Source of the DNA: Synechococcus sp. WH 8020
GTDB taxonomy: Bacteria; Cyanobacteriota; Cyanobacteriia; PCC-6307; Cyanobiaceae
Direction of reading: 5' to 3'
DNA: 64,000 nucleotides
NCBI RefSeq assembly: GCF_001040845.1
Contig: NZ_CP011941.1
Coordinates: 48,977 to 112,976 of the forward strand
In this document: piece after piece, positions 44,277 through 52,947 of the stretch
How positions within the stretch are numbered: the first letter of the stretch is position 1
Layout: each line of letters begins with the position of its first letter
Made by a program: the position numbers and the translations under genes
Notes under the pieces: model-generated
Database searches by the model: none
Seen by the model: only the letters and a program-made list of their open reading frames with translations
Told to the model about the DNA's origin: nothing

Positions 44277-45866
44277 TCAGCTGCTTTCTTGTAGATTTTC
44301 CTTGTCAATTTGATTGTAATAGCCTTGTGTCTTTTCTGACAGCATTTCCAGCCACCTTGACTCAAGACCAAGCGATGTGGAGTTGACAATAAGAGCACGA
44401 TCTTCGCCATTATGGTTTCTGTCATGGTTTTCATTTGCGTAGTAATCTGCTGTTGATTGATGATCCCAATTGGACCATCCCCCACCATTCCTGTCTCGAT
44501 TGGGTTGCCCATCAGACATGAGATAGAGAGTGTCTGTCTCTGTATCATCAAAGGCTTTTTGTATTGCTTCCCATGGATAAGTACCACCCCATTTGGTTAC
44601 TTTTGAATCATCAAGAGTGTTTACAAAGGCAATCGCTGAATCTCGCTTGCCCTCATTTCCAATCCTTACCAAGCCATTGCTTGACTCGCTCCATTCCTTG
44701 TTGTTCATGTAACCATTTGAACTAAAAGATGTGATGCCCACTTTGGTGTTTACCGGCAATTGATCCAGGATCATCGTCATTTCACTGATGAGTGCCTCCA
44801 TCCGAGTGAGAGCACAAATTCGACGCGTATCGCGGTAGCGACCTTCTTCGGGATCGTAGAAGGTTCGCCAAGACCCATAGCTGTCACCCCACATCACACA
44901 GGCACTCATGGAGCCCGACCCATCGACTGCAAAGCGCACCTTGTTGCTGGTGATGTTCTGGAAGAATGCACCACTCAAGGGTCCTCCTTGACCGTCGTCT
45001 CCGAAGTTGCCAATGCGCTTGTCCGCTCTTGCGAAGGCCGTGAAATAAAGGGGCTGAGCGGTTAGTTGCTTGTCACCAACTCCCAGCTTGTTGATGAAGC
45101 TCTGAGTGATGCTGTCTTCCGTTGATTGGGTAGGATCAATGAATTTTATAAGTTTGTAGTTTGTATCTGTTTCGATTCGAAGTCCCGGTTGTCGTTCACT
45201 ACGGTTTGGCGTCTTTCCGGCTGTAAATGTAAAGTTTGTGCTTGCAAGAATCTGTGCCAATGTGGGAGCATTATCTTCGCAGGCTGTGGACAAACTTTCG
45301 CCTTGATTGAGCTCGCTTTCCTGGCGGCAGGGAATGGCTCCAACGTGATCGATGACACGTGATAAGAAGAGATTTTCCGTTTCTTTGTATTTGCCATCAG
45401 GATCAAGTGGTGCTCCACAGCGTTCGATGCTGTATCCGCCTGATCCAATGCTGACACCGTAAAGAACTGGCTTAGTTAATTCAACCATCTTTACACCAAA
45501 CATTGGCTTAAAGAGGCTATTTCCTGCAAGAGCTGCACATTCGCTGAGAAGAGAGCTATAGCGACTGTCGCTGAGATTGATGTGTGCTTGATCCTCTGAA
45601 GTACTCTCCGTTTTGTTGAGCACTAGATGCATACTTCGTTCCACTTCTGATCGCATTAATCTCAAGCCATTGATTGAATTCTGACGAAGGGTTGTTTTTA
45701 CTTCTGACTGCTTAATCAAGCTTCCAGTGGATTGCAAAGCGGCGCCGGAAGCCATGATTAAAAGTGTTCCAACGCCAGATGCGATGACCAGCTCACTCAT
45801 GCCAGCGAAACCATTCTGCTTCTGTGGTTTACGTGGAATCGTGGATAGAAATTCTTTTCGTGCCAT
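44277..45866 (-). CDS. Pilin-like protein fused to a von Willebrand A domain (cassette B)
   Basis: A 529-residue paralogue of the protein at 37700. The leader ends QKQNG|FAGMSELVIASGVG; here the Glu falls at mature position 6 rather than 5, so processing may differ. The vWA domain has an intact metal site: DGSGS (D315), GGT (T429), SDGQPN (D452). Cysteines C323 and C351 bracket the insertion, as in the paralogue. Conserved blocks include RICALTRMEAL, VTKWGGTYPW and TLYLMSDGQPN. Role as a pilus tip adhesin is inference. Upstream neighbour ends 96 bases away, with no decayed copy in between. Confidence 0.86.
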   Translation of the reverse strand: MARKEFLSTIPRKPQKQNGFAGMSELVIASGVGTLLIMASGAALQSTGSLIKQSEVKTTLRQNSINGLRLMRSEVERSMHLVLNKTESTSEDQAHINLSDSRYSSLLSECAALAGNSLFKPMFGVKMVELTKPVLYGVSIGSGGYSIERCGAPLDPDGKYKETENLFLSRVIDHVGAIPCRQESELNQGESLSTACEDNAPTLAQILASTNFTFTAGKTPNRSERQPGLRIETDTNYKLIKFIDPTQSTEDSITQSFINKLGVGDKQLTAQPLYFTAFARADKRIGNFGDDGQGGPLSGAFFQNITSNKVRFAVDGSGSMSACVMWGDSYGSWRTFYDPEEGRYRDTRRICALTRMEALISEMTMILDQLPVNTKVGITSFSSNGYMNNKEWSESSNGLVRIGNEGKRDSAIAFVNTLDDSKVTKWGGTYPWEAIQKAFDDTETDTLYLMSDGQPNRDRNGGGWSNWDHQSTADYYANENHDRNHNGEDRALIVNSTSLGLESRWLEMLSEKTQGYYNQIDKENLQESS

Positions 45867-45962
45867 GACCTATCAACCTCTTGATCTTCTTATTATGGTT
45901 GATGCTTGAGACTTGAATCTTTGCGCGTGATGATGATGAACTGAGTTCTATCTGAGGGCTTT

Positions 45963-46622
45963 TTAACTGTTTTTACAGCTTGACGTGGCTTGATTCCAGC
46001 TAGCTCTCAATACGGTACCGGTACCTGATATTTGCAAGCAACGCGTGCGTAGCCTCTTCTCACTGGTGTTGATTGAACGAATGAGAAAAATCAGATTATC
46101 AGACATTGTGCTGGTACCTGGCGGTGTTAATTCATAGGTTGCAGAATTAACAGCAACCTCCACCACTTTTGATTCAGCAGTACCTTCTCGGTCTATTAAG
46201 CGCAAGGATCGGTCACGTTGTACTTTGCTTTTTTGTATTGAATTAGTGATGGATGTTGCAAGTAAATCTCCGATCTGGGGTCCATTTGCGCAACCGCTGG
46301 GTTCTCCGGCTGCCCTGATATCGCTATTGCAACATTCAAGACGTTCAGGATGTTCGCCCATCTCCACCAGATCTGACGGAGGTACAAAGTTGTTTAGGCC
46401 TGAGTGATCAAACCTGAGCGTGCAGCTTGTTTTTTGCTTGCCTAGCTTGGCACGAAGTGCAAAGAAGCCAGCTTCAATTTGCTGGGTGTAGCGATCGACT
46501 TCGTCTTGTCGCATGTTGCGGATATAGGTGGGAATTGACGTTGATAGGCCAATCGTGATGATCACGATGCCCGCCAATAGTTCTAATAATGAGAATCCTT
46601 CAGCTGGTTGTTCCTGCATCAT
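45963..46622 (-). CDS. FimT/GspH-like minor pilin (cassette B)
   Basis: From the ATG at 46622 the leader is very short, MMQEQPAEG|FSLLELLAGIVIITIGLS, with Glu 5. The 219-residue product shares the cassette A pattern: EVDRYTQQIEAGFFALRAKLG against EVDQYSRLVEVGLFNLRTRLR, a YELTPPGTS-like block and a late CLQISGTGTVLRASW. Start at 46622 is chosen since it overlaps the PilV-like stop by 4 bases (ATGA); an upstream ATG at 46634 exists. Confidence 0.85.
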   Translation of the reverse strand: MMQEQPAEGFSLLELLAGIVIITIGLSTSIPTYIRNMRQDEVDRYTQQIEAGFFALRAKLGKQKTSCTLRFDHSGLNNFVPPSDLVEMGEHPERLECCNSDIRAAGEPSGCANGPQIGDLLATSITNSIQKSKVQRDRSLRLIDREGTAESKVVEVAVNSATYELTPPGTSTMSDNLIFLIRSINTSEKRLRTRCLQISGTGTVLRASWNQATSSCKNS

Positions 46623-47134
46623 GTTCTGTAGCACTGAGACGCAAAATTTGGATTAATTTCTATAACTCGGATTTCACTCCCGATTTGCTTTTCTGGCCCT
46701 TCAAAACTATAAATGATCTTGAGGATGCCTGGAATTGTACTGAAATCAAAGGTTCGTTTGATTTGGTTGCTCTTTGGCTCATCGTCAACTATTAGTCTTG
46801 GATCTTGGTCGACAGATTGGAGGTGCTCGCCTAACTTTTCAGCAGGATTTGCGCAGGCTGTTTCGAAATCGTAATCGGCATTGTCTTTGATCCACTCTGG
46901 TGTGAAATAAGAATCTTCTTTTTGCATGGTCTGAATGTTGTCATTGATCGCTGCTTCCATGCTTGCCCTAATGGATGAATGTGCACTCACGCTGAGGGCT
47001 GCTACGGAAAGTCTCCCCACTGCTGCGAGGGCAGAGGCCATTAAGATTCCAGCAATTAAGACCTCCACCATGGTGAATCCATTGGTTGTCACCTTGTGTT
47101 GTCTTTGGTGTCGATAGCGACCCTTGATATTCAC
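46619..47134 (-). CDS. PilV-like minor pilin (cassette B)
   Basis: A 171-residue prepilin with leader ending KVTTNG|FTMVEVLIAGILMASALA, Glu 5, then a helix and beta domain. The C-terminal EIRVIEINPNFASQC parallels the cassette A protein. It is coupled to the FimT-like gene by ATGA, and lies 93 bases after the PilX-like stop. Confidence 0.86.
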   Translation of the reverse strand: MNIKGRYRHQRQHKVTTNGFTMVEVLIAGILMASALAAVGRLSVAALSVSAHSSIRASMEAAINDNIQTMQKEDSYFTPEWIKDNADYDFETACANPAEKLGEHLQSVDQDPRLIVDDEPKSNQIKRTFDFSTIPGILKIIYSFEGPEKQIGSEIRVIEINPNFASQCYRT

Positions 47135-47227
47135 TCTTTGTTTTAAATCAATACTTGATTGATGACGCTACCTTTTCAGGTTAAATGTATTTATTCGCCC
47201 AATCCTGAGGGGCCAGTGAGAGTTTAA

Positions 47228-48946
47228 TTACCAACGGCGGAATGTATCCAGGCCACTGCCCCGAATGCCGCGGGTCACCATCTGGCCATAGCCAGGAAAG
47301 TTTTTATTTTCCCAGCCCCAAAGATCATTGAGATCGCGAACGACGCTGCTGCTTCCGTTGGTGTCGGTCATCAAGGAGAACGGGCCTGAGTCGGTGCAGA
47401 TTCCATCAGCCCAGATCAGGCCGTTCAGTTTGGTTCCGCTGCTGCCTGTTTTTACAAACCCTGGAATGAGATGAACAGTTGCATTGGGCAGACTGTCGCC
47501 ATCAAAGGCCAGCACGTATTGATCAGTTTGTGGAGAGACCGAATTACAACTGCGTACGCCTGAGGGTTTCGGTGCTGCCGAGAGAATCACCAGTTGCTCT
47601 GGTTCAGCGTTGCAGGTTGTTTCCTCATTGTTCACACCACAAAGTTCGCTGCCGTTGCCGAGACTGATGCTGCCTGTGATGCCAGGTTCTGAGGGTGCCA
47701 CGGTGGATGTTCCTGGATATTCCAAATGCAAGACCACGGGCCTGCTAGCGCTGGTTTCGATCAGCAACCTTGTGTTGGTGAGGTTGATGTGTTCAACGAA
47801 TACGTGGCAGTCGGATCCTTCGCCATTGCACAGTTCATTGGTACTGAGTCGGATCACAGCGTCGTTATCTTCTTCGAGGTCTGGTCGGCTCTGCGCAGTT
47901 GCTGTATTGGTATCTCGACTGCAAGCAATGGATTGGCATTCCTGCAGGCCTTGTGTGTCATCAAAGGTCCAGATCCGTACGTGGTCTGAGCCTGGCTGCT
48001 TGTCCTGGGTTAGACCTAAGTCCCAGATATTGCTTGTCGGAAGACCCCCCAGGATTGGAACGATTCTGCTCTCGAGATTATCGTTGTTACCACTGGCGCC
48101 AACGTCTTCAAGCAGATCGTCGGGATCATCGCATCCTGTTTGATAGGGCTCAGCGCTACTCACATTGAGCAGAACTTTTCCTTCGCCTACTTCTTCTTCG
48201 CCTACTTCTGTGCTGCTTTTCAGGATTTTGGTGTCGCCGAGGGAGAGTGTGGGGCCTGACAATACAGCCCAATCTCCCTCGCCTACGACGATCGAGTTCA
48301 CATAGAGTGAACGTAACAACAGCGTTCTCGCTAGGTAATTTGTTTTGGGGTCATCACCATCCCGCAAAACAATGCCTTCGATTTGGAAGCGCCCTTCTCC
48401 TAATCCATTGTTTTCGGCTGTTGCTGTTGCTGCATAACCCCTCAGCCGATACTGGAGTTTGATGGTCTGTTGTCCATCCTCGCGTTGGCTGGGTGTGTCT
48501 GCTGTTAAATCCGTATGGGGAGGATTCGCGTTTCCTGCATCAGCCGGCACCGCTGCTGGTAGGTGATTTCGATTGGTGCAGGGCTCTCTCAGCGGAAAGT
48601 TTGTCTGGTTTGCAGCGTTCCAACCCCACTGCTCAGATCCTGGATTTTCTGGATCGCCGCCGTTGTGATTGAGGGTGAAGAGGTATCCCTTGTAGGTGGT
48701 GTGGTTGTCCTCATTCAGCTCGCTGAGGATTCGGTTAAACCCATTCAAGGCTGCCGTTTCAGCCATCTGCTGATAGCTCTCGGCTGCTCCAAGTTTTCGT
48801 CCCATCAATTGCCGTAGCAGCAATCCGCTCACACCTGCTATCAGCACCATTCCCATCATCAAGGCGAGCAACAAAGAAAGTCCTTGTTCTTGTGCGGGAA
48901 TCTCTGGCCCCGATCCTTTGTTATTGATGGCCTTTGGAGGTTTCAT
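47228..48946 (-). CDS. PilX-like minor pilin assembly protein, large (cassette B)
   Basis: A 572-residue protein with QEQG|LSLLLALMMGMVLIAGVSGLLL near 19-44 and the shared block ESYQQMAETAALNGFNRIL. The exported region has CHVFVEHINLTNTRLLIE and RPVVLHLEYPG, and the chain ends GSGLDTFRRW. It starts at the base next to the stop of the upstream pilin gene, so it is coupled. A low-GC insertion is not seen; the gene is slightly longer than its cassette A partner, mostly through acidic loops in the middle. Confidence 0.82.
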   Translation of the reverse strand: MKPPKAINNKGSGPEIPAQEQGLSLLLALMMGMVLIAGVSGLLLRQLMGRKLGAAESYQQMAETAALNGFNRILSELNEDNHTTYKGYLFTLNHNGGDPENPGSEQWGWNAANQTNFPLREPCTNRNHLPAAVPADAGNANPPHTDLTADTPSQREDGQQTIKLQYRLRGYAATATAENNGLGEGRFQIEGIVLRDGDDPKTNYLARTLLLRSLYVNSIVVGEGDWAVLSGPTLSLGDTKILKSSTEVGEEEVGEGKVLLNVSSAEPYQTGCDDPDDLLEDVGASGNNDNLESRIVPILGGLPTSNIWDLGLTQDKQPGSDHVRIWTFDDTQGLQECQSIACSRDTNTATAQSRPDLEEDNDAVIRLSTNELCNGEGSDCHVFVEHINLTNTRLLIETSASRPVVLHLEYPGTSTVAPSEPGITGSISLGNGSELCGVNNEETTCNAEPEQLVILSAAPKPSGVRSCNSVSPQTDQYVLAFDGDSLPNATVHLIPGFVKTGSSGTKLNGLIWADGICTDSGPFSLMTDTNGSSSVVRDLNDLWGWENKNFPGYGQMVTRGIRGSGLDTFRRW

Positions 48947-49438
48947 TTATTCACAGTTGGGGGTTGTTGCTGCTGTTTCAGGAGAGATGCCACTCGCGCC
49001 GTTCGTCAGATTGATACAGGCGATCACGTTTAGCTTTTCCTTGTCGTCGCGGGTTGCGGTGATTGTGAATAAGTTGTCGCTATTTTCGATGGCTACGTTG
49101 TAAAAACCTGCGGCTAGATTGATCGCTGAAAAATCATTATTTGTAGCGGGTCCGTTCTCGGTCATGATTGCACTAATGTCGTTCAAATCTTCCCAGCTGG
49201 TTGGCAGAATGCCAAATTCATCGGCGTAGGCGGCGATTGTGGTTTGGATTTGGGAAATCGTTGAAGTGACTTCATTCTGTCGTGCTCGATCGACTTGGTT
49301 GATGTAGTTTGGTAGTGCAATGCTTGATAGTATTCCAACAATTAAGGTTGTGACGAGTACTTCGCTTAGTGTGAATCCCGGTTCTATGTTGAATACTGTT
49401 TGGATTGGCTGATTTTGTTTTTTTGATTTATAGCGCAT
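48947..49438 (-). CDS. Type IV pilin, second gene of cassette B
   Basis: A 163-residue prepilin. The leader ends NIEPG|FTLSEVLVTTLIVGILSSIALPNYINQ, Glu 5, cleavage after Gly. The globular domain shares GPATNN/GPATTD and ACINLTNGAS with the cassette A partner at 42269. Only one Cys pair (ACINLT and the terminal NCE), fewer than the partner. Confidence 0.88.
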   Translation of the reverse strand: MRYKSKKQNQPIQTVFNIEPGFTLSEVLVTTLIVGILSSIALPNYINQVDRARQNEVTSTISQIQTTIAAYADEFGILPTSWEDLNDISAIMTENGPATNNDFSAINLAAGFYNVAIENSDNLFTITATRDDKEKLNVIACINLTNGASGISPETAATTPNCE

Positions 49439-49543
49439 TTGCTTTGTCTGTTGTTAATGGTGGCTAATGCTAGTTTGGTCTCAATGCAAGCTAAGCTTCT
49501 AATCTATTCTTAGATGTCTTTCGATCGCTTTTCCGATTTTAGT

Positions 49544-49569
49544 AAACCGCGCTTTTATTGGCGCGGTTT
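49544..49569. terminator. Hairpin directly after cassette B pilA, probable attenuating terminator
   Basis: A perfect 9-bp stem (AAACCGCGC at 49544-49552, GCGCGGTTT at 49561-49569) with an 8-base loop lies 8 bases after the pilA stop and 106 bases before the next gene in the cassette. Its T-run on the minus strand is weak, so partial read-through is likely. Cassette A has no such hairpin. Confidence 0.65.
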
Positions 49570-49576
49570 GATGCGT

Positions 49577-50125
49577 TTACGAGTTGTCGCAGTCTTCAAT
49601 GTCTACGTGTGTCGTTGGGCTTAATACAGAGTCCATTTTTGTTTTTCCTGTGTCAAATGAATAGCATGCTTTTATGATTTTCCCTTCTATTGTGGCGTCG
49701 CCGCCGTTTGCTAATGAGTTGCCTGTTCCTGTTACTAGCATTACGGTTCCCGTGGCGGGCACGTCTACTGTAATTCCATCATCTAAATAAGTTGCAGGAG
49801 TTCCTTTTTGAAAATCGCAACTATAGTTGAATTTCGTTGTGTTGTCAGCTGGCATTGAAAGGCATGCCGAAGCACCATCTTCAACTAATCCTTCCTGGTA
49901 GTTAGCTGCAGCATTTTTAAATATTGCTGACGAATTTGACTTTGCCTCTGTGGCTTTGGCCTTTTCTGATTGGCTCAGAAATTGTGGAAGTGCAACTGAG
50001 GATAGAATTCCAACAATTACGATCACAACCATTAGCTCCACCAAGGTGAAGCCTTTTTCGAGCAGATTGCGGCCTTTTTTGCGGTTGAGCAGGGCCAATT
50101 GCATGCGGCTATTCAGTGAAGTCAT
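49577..50125 (-). CDS. Major-type type IV pilin PilA (cassette B, first gene)
   Basis: A 182-residue pilin beginning MTSLNSRMQLALLNRKKGRNLLEKG|FTLVELMVV, with helix and KAKATEAKSNSSAIFKNAAANY very close to the pilin at 42882. The C-terminal half is different and has four Cys (ACLSM, YSCDF, KACYSF, EDCDNS). A hairpin follows the stop, which would raise the pilin message over the downstream minor genes. A GGCAC-N5-GTGCC dyad is 28 bases upstream. Confidence 0.92.
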   Translation of the reverse strand: MTSLNSRMQLALLNRKKGRNLLEKGFTLVELMVVIVIVGILSSVALPQFLSQSEKAKATEAKSNSSAIFKNAAANYQEGLVEDGASACLSMPADNTTKFNYSCDFQKGTPATYLDDGITVDVPATGTVMLVTGTGNSLANGGDATIEGKIIKACYSFDTGKTKMDSVLSPTTHVDIEDCDNS

Positions 50126-50152
50126 GATGTTTAGTTCGTTTGTCGTTTCATT

Positions 50153-50167
50153 GGCACGATTTGTGCC
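50153..50167. promoter_or_regulatory. Dyad GGCAC-N5-GTGCC upstream of cassette B pilA
   Basis: A perfect 5-bp inverted repeat with a 5-base spacer, 28 bases upstream of pilA and about 73 bases before the histidine kinase start on the other strand. It matches the element at 43428 in sequence and position. Confidence 0.55.
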
Positions 50168-50239
50168 CTCAGATCAAGCATTGCTTTTATGAATGGCCAG
50201 TAGCAGTGAAAACAGCTAGAGCTCTCTAAGAACGTTCTT

Positions 50240-51550
50240 ATGGTTCTGGCTTTACCGCGGAAACAACAGTCTTTGCCGTCCCTGCGGTTTGGTTTGCAGT
50301 CCGCTGCTCTGCTCTCCGTGATCGCAGGCTATGCCTTGTTTTTGGCGATTCATGCTGGTTTGGCCGATGCCCAGCGCCGAGACAATCACCAGCGCTTAGC
50401 GGCCTCCTTGCTCCTGCAGCTCAGGGGTGCAACACCTCCCGCTTTGCCTTTAGAAAACGAGACGTTGCAGATCCGCCTGCACTCCGAAGGGCCTGAGTTG
50501 CTCCCTCAGCAGCAATCCCTTGCAGGAGGAGAGCAGTGGCTGGTGAGTCGTCGTCGGGTGTCGACAGCGCAGGGTGATTGGCAGTGGTTGGAGCTGCGTC
50601 AAAACATCACCGATTCCCTAGCCCAGGAGCGCTTCAGCCAGCTTTTGTTGCTCGCAGTGGCTGCTGGGTCAATCTTGTTGACCTTTGTTTTGTTGCGTCT
50701 TGTGCTTCGGCGTGGACTGGAGTTACCGCTTCAAAAGCTAGATCATCAGTTGCAGGCTCTCGATACCCAAACGCTTGGCGATCATCTCCTCGATCCGGAT
50801 CATCTGCCGCACGAGTTGCGCCCAATCGCTTTGGCTTTCAATCACCTTCAGCAACGCCTGGCTGTTGCCTGGAAGCGTGAGAGCAGCTTTGTTGATGGAG
50901 TTGCCCATGCGCTGCGTACGCCCATCACCTTGATGTCGGGCCATGCCCAACGTCTTCAGCGGCATTCGCTCTCCCTTGAGTTACAACGACCTATCTCGGT
51001 GATGGCCTCAGAAGCCAAGCGCATGGGGTTGATGATCACGATGTTGCGTGACTTGTCCCGCGCTAATTCGGGGCGTTTGGACTTGCAACTGGAGCCCCTT
51101 GATGTCGATCAGCAGTTGCTGATTGCTTATGAACGTCTTGCCTTGGTTGCTGATGGTCGTTTGCAGTTGCCATCACCGGCCTCTGAATTACCTTCAACCT
51201 TGATCGCTGATCATCGCCGGCTTCAAGAGTGCCTTGATGCCTTAGTTAGAAATGCGTTGTTCGACAGCGAAGGCCCTGTGAGTTTGAAGGCCTCGATCGA
51301 GGAGGATTGGATCGTGCTGCATGTGCTTGATTCTGGAAATGGAATGTCCTCATCAGAGCGCTCTTTAGAGTTGCAGCGGTTCAGGAGTGGAACCAGCTTG
51401 GCTGGCCTTCGTGGCTCTGGAATTGGCTTATCGCTTGTGGATGCCCTGCTCAAAGCGATGGATGGCAACTTGCAGATTGCTGATGCACCCGACGGTGGCG
51501 CTGATTGTCAGATGCGTTTCAGGCGCCCATTGTCTCCACCCTCGCCATGA
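50240..51550 (+). CDS. Sensor histidine kinase
   Basis: A 436-residue membrane kinase: TM helices about 20-42 and 134-156, a periplasmic region of about 90 residues, a HAMP-like linker, the phosphoacceptor H223 in VAHALRTPIT, the N box (VRNALF), G1 box DSGNGMS and G2 box GSGIGLSL. It uses ALRTP where most have ELRTP. It is divergent from cassette B pilA (114 bases between starts), and its end overlaps the response regulator gene on the opposite strand by 32 bases. The stimulus is unknown; regulation of pili is suggested only by position. Confidence 0.9.
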   Translation: MVLALPRKQQSLPSLRFGLQSAALLSVIAGYALFLAIHAGLADAQRRDNHQRLAASLLLQLRGATPPALPLENETLQIRLHSEGPELLPQQQSLAGGEQWLVSRRRVSTAQGDWQWLELRQNITDSLAQERFSQLLLLAVAAGSILLTFVLLRLVLRRGLELPLQKLDHQLQALDTQTLGDHLLDPDHLPHELRPIALAFNHLQQRLAVAWKRESSFVDGVAHALRTPITLMSGHAQRLQRHSLSLELQRPISVMASEAKRMGLMITMLRDLSRANSGRLDLQLEPLDVDQQLLIAYERLALVADGRLQLPSPASELPSTLIADHRRLQECLDALVRNALFDSEGPVSLKASIEEDWIVLHVLDSGNGMSSSERSLELQRFRSGTSLAGLRGSGIGLSLVDALLKAMDGNLQIADAPDGGADCQMRFRRPLSPPSP

Positions 51551-52244
51551 ATCCAACCCCGCGAATGGTGTGCAGAAGTTGGGGATGATTTGGCTTCTCG
51601 ATTTTGCGGCGCAGGTAGCCCATATAGACATCCAGGGTGTTGGGATCACCCACGAACGGCGCCCCCCAGACTCCTTCCAAAATGTTTTGGCGGTGCAGCA
51701 CCTCCCCAGGGTGCTCAATCAAGTAGCAGAGGAGATCAAATTCCCGTTGCGTTAGCGAGAGCTTGTGTTCGCCTCGATGCACCGCTCGTTGTAGGAGGTT
51801 GATGCGCAAGTCGCCGAGCTCCAGCTGTTCTTTTTGTTTTTCGGCAGCGGCGAATGTGCCGCGTCTCAGTCGTGCTCGAACCCGTGCATGCAGCTCCCTG
51901 AGTTCAAAGGGTTTGCTGAGGTAGTCGTCCGCTCCATAGTCGAGGGCTTGCACGCGTGCGTCGAGATCATCGTGGGCCGTGAGCATCAGCACCGGTGTGG
52001 TGTTGCCAGTGCTGCGCAGGCGCTGGCAGATCTCCAGGCCGTCGAAATCGGGCAGGTTCCAATCCAAAACCACAAGGTCAAAGCGTTGCTGTCGCAGCAG
52101 TGTTAGGGCTTTGCTACCAGTCTTGCTGCAGGTACACGTCACCTTGTCGCTTGTGAACTCTTGATAGAGAAAGCGAAGCAGCTCTGGATCGTCATCAACG
52201 AGCAGCACTTGAGATTTGGGTTGTTGACCTTCTTGATCCCTCAT
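51519..52244 (-). CDS. OmpR/PhoB-family response regulator
   Basis: A 241-residue regulator: receiver domain with acidic pocket VDDDPE (17-21) and phosphoacceptor D61 in VVLDWNLPDFDG, the TAHDD and KPFE (lysine) motifs, then a winged-helix DNA-binding domain (ITLTQREFDLL-like SLTQREFDLLCYL, VWGAPFVGDPNTLDVYMGYLRRKIE). The ATG at 52244 is preferred over 52250. The probable partner kinase is convergent rather than in an operon with it, so pairing is likely but not proven. Confidence 0.92.
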   Translation of the reverse strand: MRDQEGQQPKSQVLLVDDDPELLRFLYQEFTSDKVTCTCSKTGSKALTLLRQQRFDLVVLDWNLPDFDGLEICQRLRSTGNTTPVLMLTAHDDLDARVQALDYGADDYLSKPFELRELHARVRARLRRGTFAAAEKQKEQLELGDLRINLLQRAVHRGEHKLSLTQREFDLLCYLIEHPGEVLHRQNILEGVWGAPFVGDPNTLDVYMGYLRRKIEKPNHPQLLHTIRGVGFMARVETMGA

Positions 52245-52310
52245 GCACACAGTCTGACCGTTTCGGTTTTCTTTCCTCTTACACTTTTACATTGATTTAG
52301 ATCTGAGATA

Positions 52311-52325
52311 CCCCCTCTTTGGGGG
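52311..52325. promoter_or_regulatory. Hairpin CCCCC-N5-GGGGG before the third pilin set
   Basis: A perfect 5-bp GC stem with a TCTTT loop, about 35 bases before the first plus-strand pilin-like gene. It could be an operator or a leader hairpin. No T-tract follows. Confidence 0.35.
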
Positions 52326-52359
52326 ATTGTCTTGACTCTTGCTGTCCCTCTGATGGGGG

Positions 52360-52947
52360 ATGGCACGGGTGTTTTGTTGGATGGTCAGGCCCTGTCCGGC
52401 GCTTTGCGATTCGCCTGGGGAACACTTCATCCAGTTGCGTGTTGATCCTGTGTCGCTTGCGACGGCATTTCGCCCTCAAGCTCAGGCTGGTTTTGTCTTG
52501 CCGCTGGCTTTGTCTGCGTCAGCGGTGTTGCTCTTAGGGAGCGCCTCTCTTCATACGCTGAGCCTTCAAGGTCGGTTGCGTGTAACCGACCTTCAACGAC
52601 GTGAACATGCTGCTGATCAGTTGCGTTCCGCGGCACAAGCGTTTGCAGCAGCTGCCCGTGGGCCTGAATCTTGTTTGCTGCCCTGGCCATTCACGGACTG
52701 GTCTGCTGTCGCCCAGTCCTGCGACGGTGCCGATCCACTCGCGTTGAGTCGTGGGGTGGTGGCTGAGATTCCATGGTCTCTCCTCGATTGGCAGCCCAGC
52801 ACTGGCAGTGGGCAATTGACACTGCAATTGGCGGACGGCCGAACCGGAAGCTTTCGGCTTGGGTTAGATCCAATCGCTCCTGCCGTACTCGAGATTGGTG
52901 ATGTTCAGCTTCAGGCCCGAGTTCCTCAGCTGGAGGGCCAGCGATGA
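52360..52947 (+). CDS. PilX-like pseudopilin (set C, first gene)
   Basis: The region around residues 38-62, RPQAQAG|FVLPLALSASAVLLLGSASLHTLSLQG, is a PilX/GspK-like hydrophobic N-terminus without Glu 5, and it is followed by a long helix and a beta part. The start is uncertain: ATG at 52360 gives a 40-residue leader, and TTG at 52435 gives a shorter, more usual one. There are two Cys (SCLLPW, SCDGAD). The stop overlaps the next start by 4 bases. Far shorter (195 residues at most) than the cassette A and B PilX-like proteins. Confidence 0.65.
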   Translation: MARVFCWMVRPCPALCDSPGEHFIQLRVDPVSLATAFRPQAQAGFVLPLALSASAVLLLGSASLHTLSLQGRLRVTDLQRREHAADQLRSAAQAFAAAARGPESCLLPWPFTDWSAVAQSCDGADPLALSRGVVAEIPWSLLDWQPSTGSGQLTLQLADGRTGSFRLGLDPIAPAVLEIGDVQLQARVPQLEGQR

